Shown here: positions 42,371 through 50,278 of the stretch, piece by piece
How the letters are laid out: every line of letters begins with the position of its first letter
Position numbering within the stretch: the stretch's first letter is position 1
Assembly: GCA_963675935.2 (NCBI GenBank)
Contig: CAXXPV010000007.1
Location: 62,001-126,000 of the forward strand
Reading direction: 5' to 3'
DNA: 64,000 bases
Origin: G963675935 sp963675935
GTDB taxonomy: Bacteria > Planctomycetota > Planctomycetia > Pirellulales > Thermoguttaceae
Notes under the pieces: generated by a model
The model's input: the letters and a program-made list of their open reading frames with translations, nothing else
Told to the model about the DNA's origin: nothing
The model's database searches: none
Program-made: the position numbers and the translations under genes

Positions 42371-42564
42371 GTAGCAGGCACACTCCGTGTGCCGTCGGTG
42401 TTGAGAAGCTGCTTTCGGCGGTAGATGAAGAAGGCAAAAAGTAGCAGGCACACTCCGTGTGCCGTCCGCAGCAGTGTTATCCATCGTGACAACTACCGGA
42501 TGTTGATGATTGCCGGACTGCAAAAACACGCGGCAAACGGCACACGGAGTGTGCCTGCTACTTT
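42371..42564. repeat. Three copies of a palindromic repeat, family F
   Basis: The word gtagcaggcacactccgtgt followed by gccgtc occurs directly at 42371 and 42441 and in inverted form at 42536-42564. Each copy contains the palindrome GGCACACTCCGTGTGCC. A further degenerate copy lies at about 61537-61560. The spacer 42092-42652 between the divergent kinase and lgt genes holds only these repeats. Confidence 0.85.
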
Positions 42565-42652
42565 TCAGACCGTGAACGCTTACCCCGTGAACTCTTTCCG
42601 TCTACCCTTCTTGCCCTTGCCGCCAATCCGGGGATGGCGATAATGGCCGTCT

Positions 42653-43948
42653 ATGCTGCAAACACTATTTCTCATTCCCGCCAAAGTCGCCGGCTATCCG
42701 GTGTTCGGTTTCGGCCTGCTGCTGACGCTCTGGGCCGTCGTAAGCGTCGGCACGCTGGTCCGGCTTGTCCGGCGTCAAGGCTTCAACGCCGACACGTGGA
42801 GCTACGTGCCCATCCTGCTGCTCCTCGGCGTGGTCATCGCCTGGGTGTTGCCGGCCATCTGCGAACGCGGCGACGGCGGCGAACTATTGGGCCTGCCCAT
42901 CCGAGGCTATGGCGTCATGATGCTCACGGCCGTCGTCTCCGGCACGGCGCTGGCCGCGTGGCGGGCAAAACGGGTCGGCGTCGATCCCGAATTGATCTTC
43001 TCGCTGGTCTTCTGGATGGTCATATTCGGAATCATCGGCGCACGCACGTTCTACGTCGTCGAATACTGGCCCGTCTATTGGCAAAAATACGCCGGCCCCC
43101 ACGGCAGCCTCGGCGCATTGATCGGCGGCATCGTGAACATGACCGAGGGCGGACTGGTCGTCTACGGCTCGTTCGTCGGCGGTGTTTTGGGAATCATCCT
43201 GTTTCTCCGCAAACACCCCATGCCATTCTTGGCCGTGGCCGATTTGATCACGCCGTCGATGCTGCTGGGCGCGGCCATCGGACGCATCGGCTGCCTGATG
43301 AACGGCTGTTGTTACGGCGCCGTCTGCGACCACGCCTGGGCAATCGAGTTTCCGCCGAACGCACCGCCCTACATCGCCCAGGTCGAACGCGGACAGATGT
43401 ACGGCTTCACGCTCGGCGGCAATCCCAAGACCAAACCATGCACGGTGTTGGCCGTCGCGCCGAACTCGCCGGCCGATCGCGCCGGCTTGCGCCCCGGCGA
43501 TCGCATCGAGAAAGTGGGAAAATTCAAGATCGGCGAGACGGGCCAAGCCTATTCGGCCTTGAAGAATGTTTTTTATGAACGCCAGCCGCTTGAACTTACG
43601 GTCGCGGGCCGGCCGGCAATCGAGATCGAGGCCATCGCGCCGCCCGCATGGAGTCTGCCGGTGCAGCCGTCGCAGATCATCAGCGCCATCGACGCATTTT
43701 TGTTGTGCCTGTTGCTTCTGGCTTACGATCCGTTCCACCGCCGCGACGGCGAGCTTTTCGCGCTGATGCTCTCGATCTATCCGGTGACAAGATTTTTGAT
43801 CGAGGGTTTGCGGACCGACGAGGCGCCGGTGTTCGGCACGGGCATGAGCATTGCGCAGTGCGTGAGTTTGTTGTTACTCGCGTGCGCCGCCGCGCTATGG
43901 ATTTATATTCTTCGCCGTCCGCGCGGCACGGCGTTTCAGCGTCAGTAG
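42653..43948 (+). CDS. lgt: Prolipoprotein diacylglyceryl transferase with an inserted PDZ domain, 431 aa
   Basis: Lgt transfers diacylglycerol from phosphatidylglycerol to the lipobox Cys of prolipoproteins at the inner membrane. Core marks are RGYGVMMLTAV, the His/Arg-region GARTFYVVEYW, GGLVVYGSFVGGVLG and the signature GRIGCLMNGCCYG. The membrane helices resume with PVQPSQIISAIDAFLLCLLL and end GLRTDEAPVFGTGMSIAQ. The protein is far longer than usual (about 280). The extra part, about residues 245-335, reads TVLAVAPNSPADRAGLRPGD, then RIEKVGKFKIGETGQAYSAL, a PDZ domain placed on the periplasmic face. The stop TAG coincides with the first bases of a palindromic element. Confidence 0.9.
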   Translation: MLQTLFLIPAKVAGYPVFGFGLLLTLWAVVSVGTLVRLVRRQGFNADTWSYVPILLLLGVVIAWVLPAICERGDGGELLGLPIRGYGVMMLTAVVSGTALAAWRAKRVGVDPELIFSLVFWMVIFGIIGARTFYVVEYWPVYWQKYAGPHGSLGALIGGIVNMTEGGLVVYGSFVGGVLGIILFLRKHPMPFLAVADLITPSMLLGAAIGRIGCLMNGCCYGAVCDHAWAIEFPPNAPPYIAQVERGQMYGFTLGGNPKTKPCTVLAVAPNSPADRAGLRPGDRIEKVGKFKIGETGQAYSALKNVFYERQPLELTVAGRPAIEIEAIAPPAWSLPVQPSQIISAIDAFLLCLLLLAYDPFHRRDGELFALMLSIYPVTRFLIEGLRTDEAPVFGTGMSIAQCVSLLLLACAAALWIYILRRPRGTAFQRQ

Positions 43949-44037
43949 GTCCCGCCTGCCGGGCGGGACTTTTTCCGGCTTGAATAGCGTCGAGCCCGTC
44001 GAGCCATCATGGGTCCCGCCCGGCAGGCGGGACCTAC
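43945..44037. repeat. Palindromic element, family E, between convergent lgt and phosphatase genes
   Basis: Two perfect 25-bp inverted arms, 43945-43969 (GTAGGTCCCGCCTGCC onward) and 44013-44037, flank a 43-base centre. The TAG in the left arm is the stop of lgt and the complementary CTA in the right arm is the stop of the phosphatase. Each arm is itself palindromic (GTCCCGCC...GGGCGGGAC). It could act as a bidirectional terminator. Confidence 0.9.
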
Positions 44038-44651
44038 TGCGACTTTTCCAGCCCCGCCTTGACCCGCACCTTCGCCACGTCGAGCTTCTCGATGAACTTC
44101 GGGAGATTCGTCCAAACGGCGTGAAAATTATAGCCGCCCTTGGTCATCTCGTCGATCGCCTGCTGCTTGGTCCAGCCCTCGACCGCGATGCGGTAGACGG
44201 CGCACATCGTGCCGGTGCGGTCGGCCCCGTGCTGACAATGAACGAACACCGGTTGCCGTTTCTTATCGACCGCGATCCGTAGAAAACGAACGACGTCTTC
44301 CTCTTTCGGCTCCCAAGTTTTCATTGGGATATGTTCCAACGCGATTTTGGAATTGCCGAGGAGTTCTTGGTCGGAATGGTTCGCGCGGAGGCAGACGATC
44401 GTCTTGACGCCGAGACGTTCGAGTTCGGCAATTCCCTCGGCCGTTGGCTGGGCGCCGCGATACAGGCCCGGACCGACCTTGTGCAAGTTCGGCAAGCCGG
44501 GCCGTTCGAGTTTTTGGGCCCAAGCGGCGGGCCGGGTTTGGGAAGCCGCGTCCGGCTCGCCCGTTCGGGCGATGGCCGCCGCGAGTCCGACGGTCAGCAA
44601 AACGCCGAGGCACAAAGGGCGGCGCACCATCATGAATTGGCTTCCCTGCAA
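44034..44651 (-). CDS. Secreted dual-specificity/tyrosine phosphatase-like protein, 205 aa
   Basis: An N-terminal signal peptide (RRPLCLGVLLTVGLAAAIAR) precedes a compact cysteine phosphatase domain. The P-loop CX5R is intact as VHCQHGADRTG, and the upstream general-acid loop is likely near KTWEPKEED. The opening NLHKVGPGLYRGAQPTAEGI is typical of the DSP/tyrosine-phosphatase superfamily of the DUF442/Siw14 type. The substrate could be a phosphoprotein or an inositol or other small phosphate; this cannot be decided here. An export signal makes a periplasmic role likely. The start could also be one of the Met codons at residues 7-8. Confidence 0.82.
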   Translation of the reverse strand: MQGSQFMMVRRPLCLGVLLTVGLAAAIARTGEPDAASQTRPAAWAQKLERPGLPNLHKVGPGLYRGAQPTAEGIAELERLGVKTIVCLRANHSDQELLGNSKIALEHIPMKTWEPKEEDVVRFLRIAVDKKRQPVFVHCQHGADRTGTMCAVYRIAVEGWTKQQAIDEMTKGGYNFHAVWTNLPKFIEKLDVAKVRVKAGLEKSQ

Positions 44652-44657
44652 TCGGCG

Positions 44658-46244
44658 TTAAAAAGGCGCGGGTTCGGCCTTGTTGTTTTTCACTCGCTTA
44701 TTGCTCTTGTTCAACTTCTTATTGCCCTTGGCATTGTCTGCGCCGCCGGCGTCATTGCCCTGAAGATTGGCGCCGAAACCGCCCTCGTCATTGCCGGCCG
44801 CTTTTTTGCCGGCCTTCTTCGTGGGTCTCAGCTCCTTTTTGGGATGTTCCTTGGGCACGGGTTTCTCTCGCGGAACGGATGGCGCCTTCGTCGCGGGGTG
44901 TTCTTTCTTCACCGGTTTCTCGACTTCAGCTTTCGGTTCCTCCGCCGGTTTTTGCCCCGCCTTCGCCGCGTCCTTGCGTTCCTTGTTGTGCATAATCGGC
45001 TTGGTCTGCTCCATTTCACGGAGGCACTGGATCAGGCCGCCCTCGCTGACCAGATAAATCCGGTCGGTATCGGAGTTCGCCAGAACGGTGGTGGCGCTGT
45101 CGATGGGAATGGCGTCGAGCCTGGCGCCCGTGGCGGCGTTGAGCGCGACCAGCCGGCTCATGCCGTCGATGGCGTACACCCGCGACTTGCCGACCGCGAT
45201 GAAACGCATGATGTTTTCCGTGAACCAGAGATTCTTGCCTGTCTTCGCGTCCAGACAGTACATTCCGCCTAGTTGCGTCGTAATGTAAACCCGGTCGTCG
45301 ATGGCCGCGGGCGATTCGACGATCGGCTCGCCGGTCGAAAATCGCCACAATGTTCCGCCCGTCTCTTCCTGAATGGCGTAGAGGAATCCGTCGACCGAGG
45401 CGGCGAAGACCACGCCAGCGTCGCCCAGCACTTTCGGATCGGGTGGCAAATAGGCGGGCCGGGCGACAATCGACTCGCCGGTCTCCAAGCGATATTTCAA
45501 GATCAAGGAGTTCTCCGACTCGCGGTCGACGCGGCCGAAATTCAGGTAGCCGCGATCGGTCGGCCAAACCACGTACTCTCCGCCCGGATCGTCCCGTGTC
45601 ACCAACGGCTGCACCAACGCCCGGCCGAACGACTGGCAGAACAGCGTCGGCTCATATTTCTGGTTGACGCGAACATCGCTCCGGCGAGCCGCTTCAGTTC
45701 GCGCGGCGGTGGTGGCCGGCGTCAATGTCTTGTCCGCCGTCTTTTTGGCGTCGGTCTGATCAATGCGGTAGGCCATTAACAATCCCGTGACGTTGGGCAC
45801 GTAGGCCCGTCGCGAGCTTAGACCGGGACCGGAGCCGGGCGCGTCCTGGGTGTCTTTCTCCAACAACAAACTGCCGTCGAAGCGGTTCATCACGTACAAC
45901 CGCGAACCGTTGATGATCGCCAGCAGGTCGCCTCGGGCGTCGGGCGGCATCGTGGGATTGTCGGGCTGCCCGATCTGTTTCGACCACAACGTCTTGCCCG
46001 TCTCCGCGTCGATGGCGTGGACCGTCCCCGATTTGGTCTGGGTGTAAAGCGCACCTTCATAAAGCAGCACGTGGCGCAAACCCGCCCGAGCCTGGTCGAG
46101 TTCCACCTGGGCAAACCAGGGGCGAGCCAAGCCGTGTTGCGCGGCCGTGGTCTCGGGAATCAAAATGTTGGGCGCCGCCCAAACCGGGCTGCACGCACAC
46201 GCTACGGCAATGGATGCTACGGCAAAAAACAAACGTCGGGGCAT
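44658..46244 (-). CDS. PQQ-like beta-propeller protein with a lysine-rich tail, 528 aa
   Basis: The start is 46244 (MPRRLFFAVASIAVACACSP), which gives a signal peptide; the frame is open upstream. The body contains at least five PQQ-type blades, such as GTVHAIDAETGKTLWSKQIG, GFLYAIQEETGGTLWRFSTG and GGMYCLDAKTGKNLWFTENI. The last 115 residues are low complexity, rich in Lys, Pro and Glu (EKPVKKEHPATKAPSVPREK), ending with NKKLNKSNKRVKNNKAEPAP. PQQ-like propellers serve as scaffolds (BamB-like) or quinoprotein domains. No dehydrogenase domain is fused, so I favour a scaffold. The gene ends 7 bases before the phosphatase start on the same strand. Confidence 0.8.
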   Translation of the reverse strand: MPRRLFFAVASIAVACACSPVWAAPNILIPETTAAQHGLARPWFAQVELDQARAGLRHVLLYEGALYTQTKSGTVHAIDAETGKTLWSKQIGQPDNPTMPPDARGDLLAIINGSRLYVMNRFDGSLLLEKDTQDAPGSGPGLSSRRAYVPNVTGLLMAYRIDQTDAKKTADKTLTPATTAARTEAARRSDVRVNQKYEPTLFCQSFGRALVQPLVTRDDPGGEYVVWPTDRGYLNFGRVDRESENSLILKYRLETGESIVARPAYLPPDPKVLGDAGVVFAASVDGFLYAIQEETGGTLWRFSTGEPIVESPAAIDDRVYITTQLGGMYCLDAKTGKNLWFTENIMRFIAVGKSRVYAIDGMSRLVALNAATGARLDAIPIDSATTVLANSDTDRIYLVSEGGLIQCLREMEQTKPIMHNKERKDAAKAGQKPAEEPKAEVEKPVKKEHPATKAPSVPREKPVPKEHPKKELRPTKKAGKKAAGNDEGGFGANLQGNDAGGADNAKGNKKLNKSNKRVKNNKAEPAPF

Positions 46245-46408
46245 GTTCGATCGTCCTCGCGCTGAAAACTCAACGGAACCCGCAAACCGGGCCTTACCCA
46301 AATATCTTCCCCTATCATAATCACTCGGCCGAGAAAAAGCACGCGAAAACCGGCAACGAACAGACAAAATAATAACGCCGGCGGGGGGTGACAAGTGGCT
46401 GATGCCGT

Positions 46409-46479
46409 AATAGCCGGGGGCCAACGGCCCGCGGAGCGTTTTCCGCCGACCCTCCGGAGGCTGTTAGCCTCCGGCTATT
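46409..46479. repeat. Palindromic element, family A variant
   Basis: It begins aatagccgggggccaacggc (46409) and ends ggctgttagcctccggctat (46478). The ends AATAGCCGG/CCGGCTATT are complementary, with an inner CCTCCGGAGG palindrome. It lies just after the alpha/beta hydrolase gene. Confidence 0.75.
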
Positions 46480-46499
46480 GTTATTAGCAAGCTGCCGCG

Positions 46500-47306
46500 T
46501 CACGAAACGGTCAAAAACCACTCCAGCATCGCCGCGTTCACCCCAGCCGGATTCTCCAGCGGCGACAGATGCCCCGCCGCCGGAATCTCGACGAACCGCG
46601 AGCCGGGGATCGCCTGGGCCATGCCACGCATCTCCGCCGGCGGCGAACTTGCATCTTCCTGACCAACCACGACCAGCGTGGGACATGCGATTCGCCCCAG
46701 CGCGGCGGTCATGTCGGGCCGCTCGGCCATGCCGCGCTGCGCCGCGGCGATGGCGGCGGCCGACGCCGACATCATCACGCGCCGCACGCCATCGACCACG
46801 TGCGGATGTAGACGCGCGGTCGTTTCGCCCAACACGCGAGGGAGCATCGCCTCGACCTGCGGCTCGGGGCCTTCGCCCAACACGCGATCGGCCATCGCCC
46901 GGCGTGCGGCCGCGGCCTCCGGCGAGTCGGCCGCGGCGCGGGTGTCGCAAAGAATCAATCCCCGCAAACGCGCCGCGTATTTCCGCCAAAATTGCAGGGC
47001 GATGTAGCCGCCCATCGACAGCCCGCAAAACACGATCGGTTGACAAACGTCGAGCGCGTCGAGCATCGCGGCCAGATCGTCGGCGAACCGCTCCATCGTG
47101 ATCGCGCCGGCGTTTTCACCCAAGCGGCTGCGGCCGAATCCGCGAAGGTCCGGCGCGATCACGCGGGCGTGCGGGGCCATCGCGTCGATCTGCGCGGCCC
47201 ACATCGTATGGTCCAGCGGAAAGCCATGCACCAGAAGCAGCGGTGTGCCCTGTCCGCGATCTTCGCACCAGAGTTCGGTTCCATTGACGGAGAGCATTGT
47301 TGTCAT
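46500..47306 (-). CDS. Alpha/beta-fold hydrolase, 268 aa
   Basis: A cytosolic alpha/beta hydrolase of normal size with oxyanion motif LLLVHGFPLDHTMW, nucleophile elbow CGLSMGGYIAL (Ser), acid in VVVGQEDASSPP (Asp) and catalytic His in PAAGHLSPLENPAG. The overall sequence (VIAPDLRGFGRS) is close to 3-oxoadipate enol-lactonase-like and other promiscuous esterase subfamilies, but the neighbours give no pathway, so I leave the substrate open. It is a single gene between a repeat and a second repeat at 47356-47446. Confidence 0.85.
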   Translation of the reverse strand: MTTMLSVNGTELWCEDRGQGTPLLLVHGFPLDHTMWAAQIDAMAPHARVIAPDLRGFGRSRLGENAGAITMERFADDLAAMLDALDVCQPIVFCGLSMGGYIALQFWRKYAARLRGLILCDTRAAADSPEAAAARRAMADRVLGEGPEPQVEAMLPRVLGETTARLHPHVVDGVRRVMMSASAAAIAAAQRGMAERPDMTAALGRIACPTLVVVGQEDASSPPAEMRGMAQAIPGSRFVEIPAAGHLSPLENPAGVNAAMLEWFLTVS

Positions 47307-47355
47307 AAGTCGTTTACAATCCGTGTGATGTGATCATTGTCATGGCAGTGACAAC

Positions 47356-47446
47356 GTGCCGTGAAGCGGGCGGGCTTGCCCGCCGTGTGATGGACAGCGT
47401 AATTCCGTCTCAAAAAACGGCGGGCAAGCCCGCCCGCTTCACGGCA
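47356..47446. repeat. Palindromic element overlapping the end of the metal permease gene
   Basis: The left arm gtgccgtgaagcgggcgggc (47356) and right arm gcccgcccgcttcacggcat (ending 47446) are inverted over about 28 bases; both contain GGCGGGCAAGCCCGCC. The complement of TCA at 47439-47441 in the right arm is the stop codon of the permease gene. Confidence 0.85.
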
Positions 47447-48749
47447 TAAATTGCTTCGCCGTATAGCCGGCATCCACCACGGCGGCAACCAATTCGTCGG
47501 GCGAAAGTTTTTCGCCAACGACAACCGCCTGGCCCCCGGCCAGATTGACATTGACCGACGCGACACCGCGGCATCGCTTGAGTGTGCGTGTGACCGTGGC
47601 CGCGCAATGCTCGCACGTCATCCCGCCGACCGACAGTATAACTTGTTCGCCGCCAATCGGCGACCCTACGTCGCCTTTTAATTTCATGAAGAAAAATCCT
47701 TTCGGCAAGTATTTCGCGGCATGGGACGTCGCAAGAATCACGAGCAGCAAAACGGCCCAGCCGGCCGATGCCCAACCGCCGGCCGCGGCGCCGTGGCCGT
47801 GTTCGCACACCTCGGGCAGCGTGGCCATCAGCGCCGGCGATTGAACCATCAACCAGTCGAGCGTCAGTCCGGCGCCGAAGGCACTAATGGCAATGGTCAG
47901 TAAATACAAAAACGTGGTGCGAGGGCCGAGCAATTTCCAGGCCGTCGTGATCGTGGCGGCATTCGAGGCGGGGCCGGCGATTAAAAACGCCAGCGCCGCG
48001 CCGGGCGATGCCCCCAAGTGAATCAATCCGACCGCGATTGGCACCGAGGCCGAGGCGCAGACGTACATCGGAATGCCCAGGGCGACCATCAGCGCGATCG
48101 ACAGGACTCCGCCGCCGAGATAGGGCTTCCACTCGTCGGCCGGCGCCACGGCGGTAATCACGCCGGCAATGACCACGCCCAGCAGCAGCGGCAGGCCGAT
48201 GTCGCGGGGCAACGTGATGAAGGCGTATTGCAACGCCCGGCGCACCGAACCGGTCGATTTCTCGCCGGTGCAACAGCTTTCGGTGCATTTCGCGCCGTGC
48301 GAGTCGTTTTCGCCGGGGTCGCCGTTGTGATTCGACTGGACAAACAGCATGACCAACAGCCCGCCAAGCAAGCCGGTGACGAAAGCAACGACAGGCCGAT
48401 AGACGGCGAAGGCCGCGCCGAGCAGGGCGTAGGTGACGGCGATGCTGTCGATGCCGGTTTGCGGCGTCGAAATCAAAAACGAGGTGACTGCGGCCCGGCT
48501 CGCCCCGTGACGTCGAAACCCCGCAGCCACGGGAATGACTCCACACGAACACAGCGGCAGCGGCACGCCCAGAATCGCCGCCTTCACAACCGGCCCGAAG
48601 CCGCGGCCGCCCAAATGCCGCTCGACGAATTCCGGCGAGAAGCAGACGGAGAGAATGCCCGCCACGAGAAATCCAAACAACAGGTAGGGCGCCATCTGGC
48701 CCAGGGTGGCCCAGCTTTCCCACGCGATTTTGGCAAGGATGTCGAGCAT
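47439..48749 (-). CDS. SO_0444-type metal efflux permease fused to an HMA domain, 436 aa
   Basis: The start is 48749 (MLDILAKIAWESWATLGQMA). The N-terminal 330 residues form a permease of the DUF318 type with about eight to ten helices and the conserved PLPLCSCGVIPVAAGFRRHG, SFLISTPQTGIDSI and FLIAGPASNAATIT. A hydrophilic loop contains KCTESCCTGEK, a likely metal-binding site. The C-terminal 70 residues are a heavy-metal-associated domain with CxxC in VGGMTCEHCAATVTRTL. SO_0444 proteins are implicated in Cu/Zn efflux, and the fused HMA would deliver the cation. The stop codon lies in a palindromic repeat. Confidence 0.85.
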   Translation of the reverse strand: MLDILAKIAWESWATLGQMAPYLLFGFLVAGILSVCFSPEFVERHLGGRGFGPVVKAAILGVPLPLCSCGVIPVAAGFRRHGASRAAVTSFLISTPQTGIDSIAVTYALLGAAFAVYRPVVAFVTGLLGGLLVMLFVQSNHNGDPGENDSHGAKCTESCCTGEKSTGSVRRALQYAFITLPRDIGLPLLLGVVIAGVITAVAPADEWKPYLGGGVLSIALMVALGIPMYVCASASVPIAVGLIHLGASPGAALAFLIAGPASNAATITTAWKLLGPRTTFLYLLTIAISAFGAGLTLDWLMVQSPALMATLPEVCEHGHGAAAGGWASAGWAVLLLVILATSHAAKYLPKGFFFMKLKGDVGSPIGGEQVILSVGGMTCEHCAATVTRTLKRCRGVASVNVNLAGGQAVVVGEKLSPDELVAAVVDAGYTAKQFMP

Positions 48750-48831
48750 GGCGGCAAAACGAATTTGGAGTGCGGCGGCAATTGCATTATACACCGCATG
48801 CCGCGCCCCGGCAAAAAGCGGCGCAAGCCGC

Positions 48832-48991
48832 CCAGGACAACTGCAATGTCGCATTTTTGGGGATAGATGGGAAAAACCGTCATTCTGAGCGCAGCGAAGA
48901 ATCTCGTTGGACCACAGGAACTTACGCGATACCACGGAGATTCTTCGCTGCGCTCAGAATGACGGTTTCCTGGACTTTGCAGTTGTCCTGG
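48832..48991. repeat. MITE-like element, family G, with 8-bp target duplication
   Basis: Terminal arms CCAGGACAACTGCA (48832-48845) and TGCAGTTGTCCTGG (48978-48991) are perfect inverted repeats. The immediate flanks are CAAGCCGC (48824-48831) and TAAGCCGC (48992-48999), matching in 7 of 8 bases. Inside is a second palindrome, gtcattctgagcgcagcgaa with its complement ending at about 48964, shared with 30984-31059. No coding capacity. Confidence 0.8.
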
Positions 48992-49018
48992 TAAGCCGCC
49001 GCACTCCAAAAGCACACA

Positions 49019-49609
49019 CTACGCCCCGTGCTTGGCCAGGTACGACGCCACGCCGTCGGCCGTGGGCTTCATCGCCTCTTCGCCCTCGTGCCAGTTGGCC
49101 GGGCAAACGTCGCCGTACTTCTCGTGGAATTGCAAGGCGTCGAGCACCCGAATCGCCTCGTCAACGCTGCGTCCGAGCGGCAAGTCGTTGATCAAGGCAT
49201 GACGGACAACGCCCGCCTTGTCGATCAAAAACAGCCCGCGCAGGGCCACGCCGCCGTCGAGCAGAACGCCGTAATCGCGAGCGATCTGCTTGGTCAGGTC
49301 CGACACCAGTGGATAGTGGATCGGCCCGATGCCGCCCTCTTTGCGCGGCGTGTTCCGCCATGCCCAGTGGGTGTAGTGCGAATCGACCGAGCAGCCCAAC
49401 ACCTGGCAGTCTTTCTTCTCGAACTTCGCAATCGCGGAGTCGAAAGCCACGATCTCCGATGGGCAAACGAACGTGAAGTCCAGCGGGTAGAAGAAGAGCA
49501 CGACGTATTTGCCCCGATACGACGACAGCTTCAGTTCGGCGAACGAGCCGTCGGGCATAACCGCTTGCGCGGCGAAATCGGGGGCTTCTTTGGTTACTAA
49601 AGTACACAT
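49019..49609 (-). CDS. 2-Cys peroxiredoxin (AhpC/Prx1 type)
   Basis: The start is 49609 (MCTLVTKEAPDFAAQAVMPD), giving 196 residues, the normal length. The peroxidatic Cys is in LDFTFVCPSEIVAF and the resolving Cys in YGDVCPANWHEG near the C-terminus. The enzyme reduces hydrogen peroxide and organic peroxides with electrons from thioredoxin or AhpF, neither of which is in the window. It follows ferritin and a PerR-type Fur regulator on the same strand, which points to peroxide-responsive expression. Confidence 0.93.
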   Translation of the reverse strand: MCTLVTKEAPDFAAQAVMPDGSFAELKLSSYRGKYVVLFFYPLDFTFVCPSEIVAFDSAIAKFEKKDCQVLGCSVDSHYTHWAWRNTPRKEGGIGPIHYPLVSDLTKQIARDYGVLLDGGVALRGLFLIDKAGVVRHALINDLPLGRSVDEAIRVLDALQFHEKYGDVCPANWHEGEEAMKPTADGVASYLAKHGA

Positions 49610-49736
49610 GGAATGTTTCTCCGTAAAATGTTTGGATTGTTGGCTGAATTGATGAATGGCGAGGAGTGCTGGAAGAGCGCGAAAGCCGCTTGCGGTGTCG
49701 CACTCTCCCACTCCCCCACTCTCCCCTTCTCCCCCT

Positions 49737-50231
49737 CTACTTCGCCGCTCTCTCGCCGAGTTGCTTGTCGAGCAAATACAGCCCGACGCCGGCGTTGCCG
49801 ACCAACTTGAGCTGCGCGACGATCAACTGGGCCGAAGCCTCTTCCTCGACCTGCTCGCGGCAGAACCATTCGAGGAAATCGTGGCCGGCGCCGTCGCGCT
49901 CGGTCGCAACGAGGTTCATCAACTCGTTGATCATGCTCGTGATCTTCACCTCGTGAGCGTAGGACGCCTCGAAAACGTCGAGCGGCGACTTCCACTCGGT
50001 CGGCGGGGCCTCGATCTGGGTCAACAACACCCGGCCGTTCCGATCGTTGATGAAGTCATAGAACCGCATCGCGTGCCCTTTCTCTTCTCCGGCCTGGACG
50101 GTCATCCAGTGGGCCATACCCTTCAAGTCGTTCGACTCGAAGTAGGCCGCCATCGAGAGATAGAGATACGCCGAATGCAGCTCGGCATTGATCTGACGGT
50201 TGAAAGCTTCCTGCAATTTCTGACTCAACAT
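49737..50231 (-). CDS. ftnA: Ferritin (non-haem, FtnA type)
   Basis: A 164-residue ferritin starting MLSQKLQEAFNRQINAELHS. Ferroxidase-centre residues are evident: Glu in INAELHSAYLYLSM, the EEKGHA helix (AGEEKGHAMRFYDFI) and Glu/Gln in CREQVEEEASAQLIV. The 24-mer stores iron as ferric mineral and removes Fe2+ that would react with peroxide. It lies between perR and the peroxiredoxin gene, with gaps of 48 bases to perR and 127 to the peroxiredoxin start. Confidence 0.93.
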   Translation of the reverse strand: MLSQKLQEAFNRQINAELHSAYLYLSMAAYFESNDLKGMAHWMTVQAGEEKGHAMRFYDFINDRNGRVLLTQIEAPPTEWKSPLDVFEASYAHEVKITSMINELMNLVATERDGAGHDFLEWFCREQVEEEASAQLIVAQLKLVGNAGVGLYLLDKQLGERAAK

Positions 50232-50278
50232 GATCCGAACTCCCTATTCTTGGGTTTGGTTAAAGACAATCGAAACAG

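Noticed and set aside
43970..44012. A small gene between lgt and the phosphatase
   Set aside because: Only 43 bases of palindrome centre remain between the two stop codons.
46395..46490. Family A palindrome at 46409 treated as a simple rho-independent terminator
   Set aside because: It has no terminal U run and similar sequence occurs inside bamA, so it is a dispersed element that may only incidentally end transcription.
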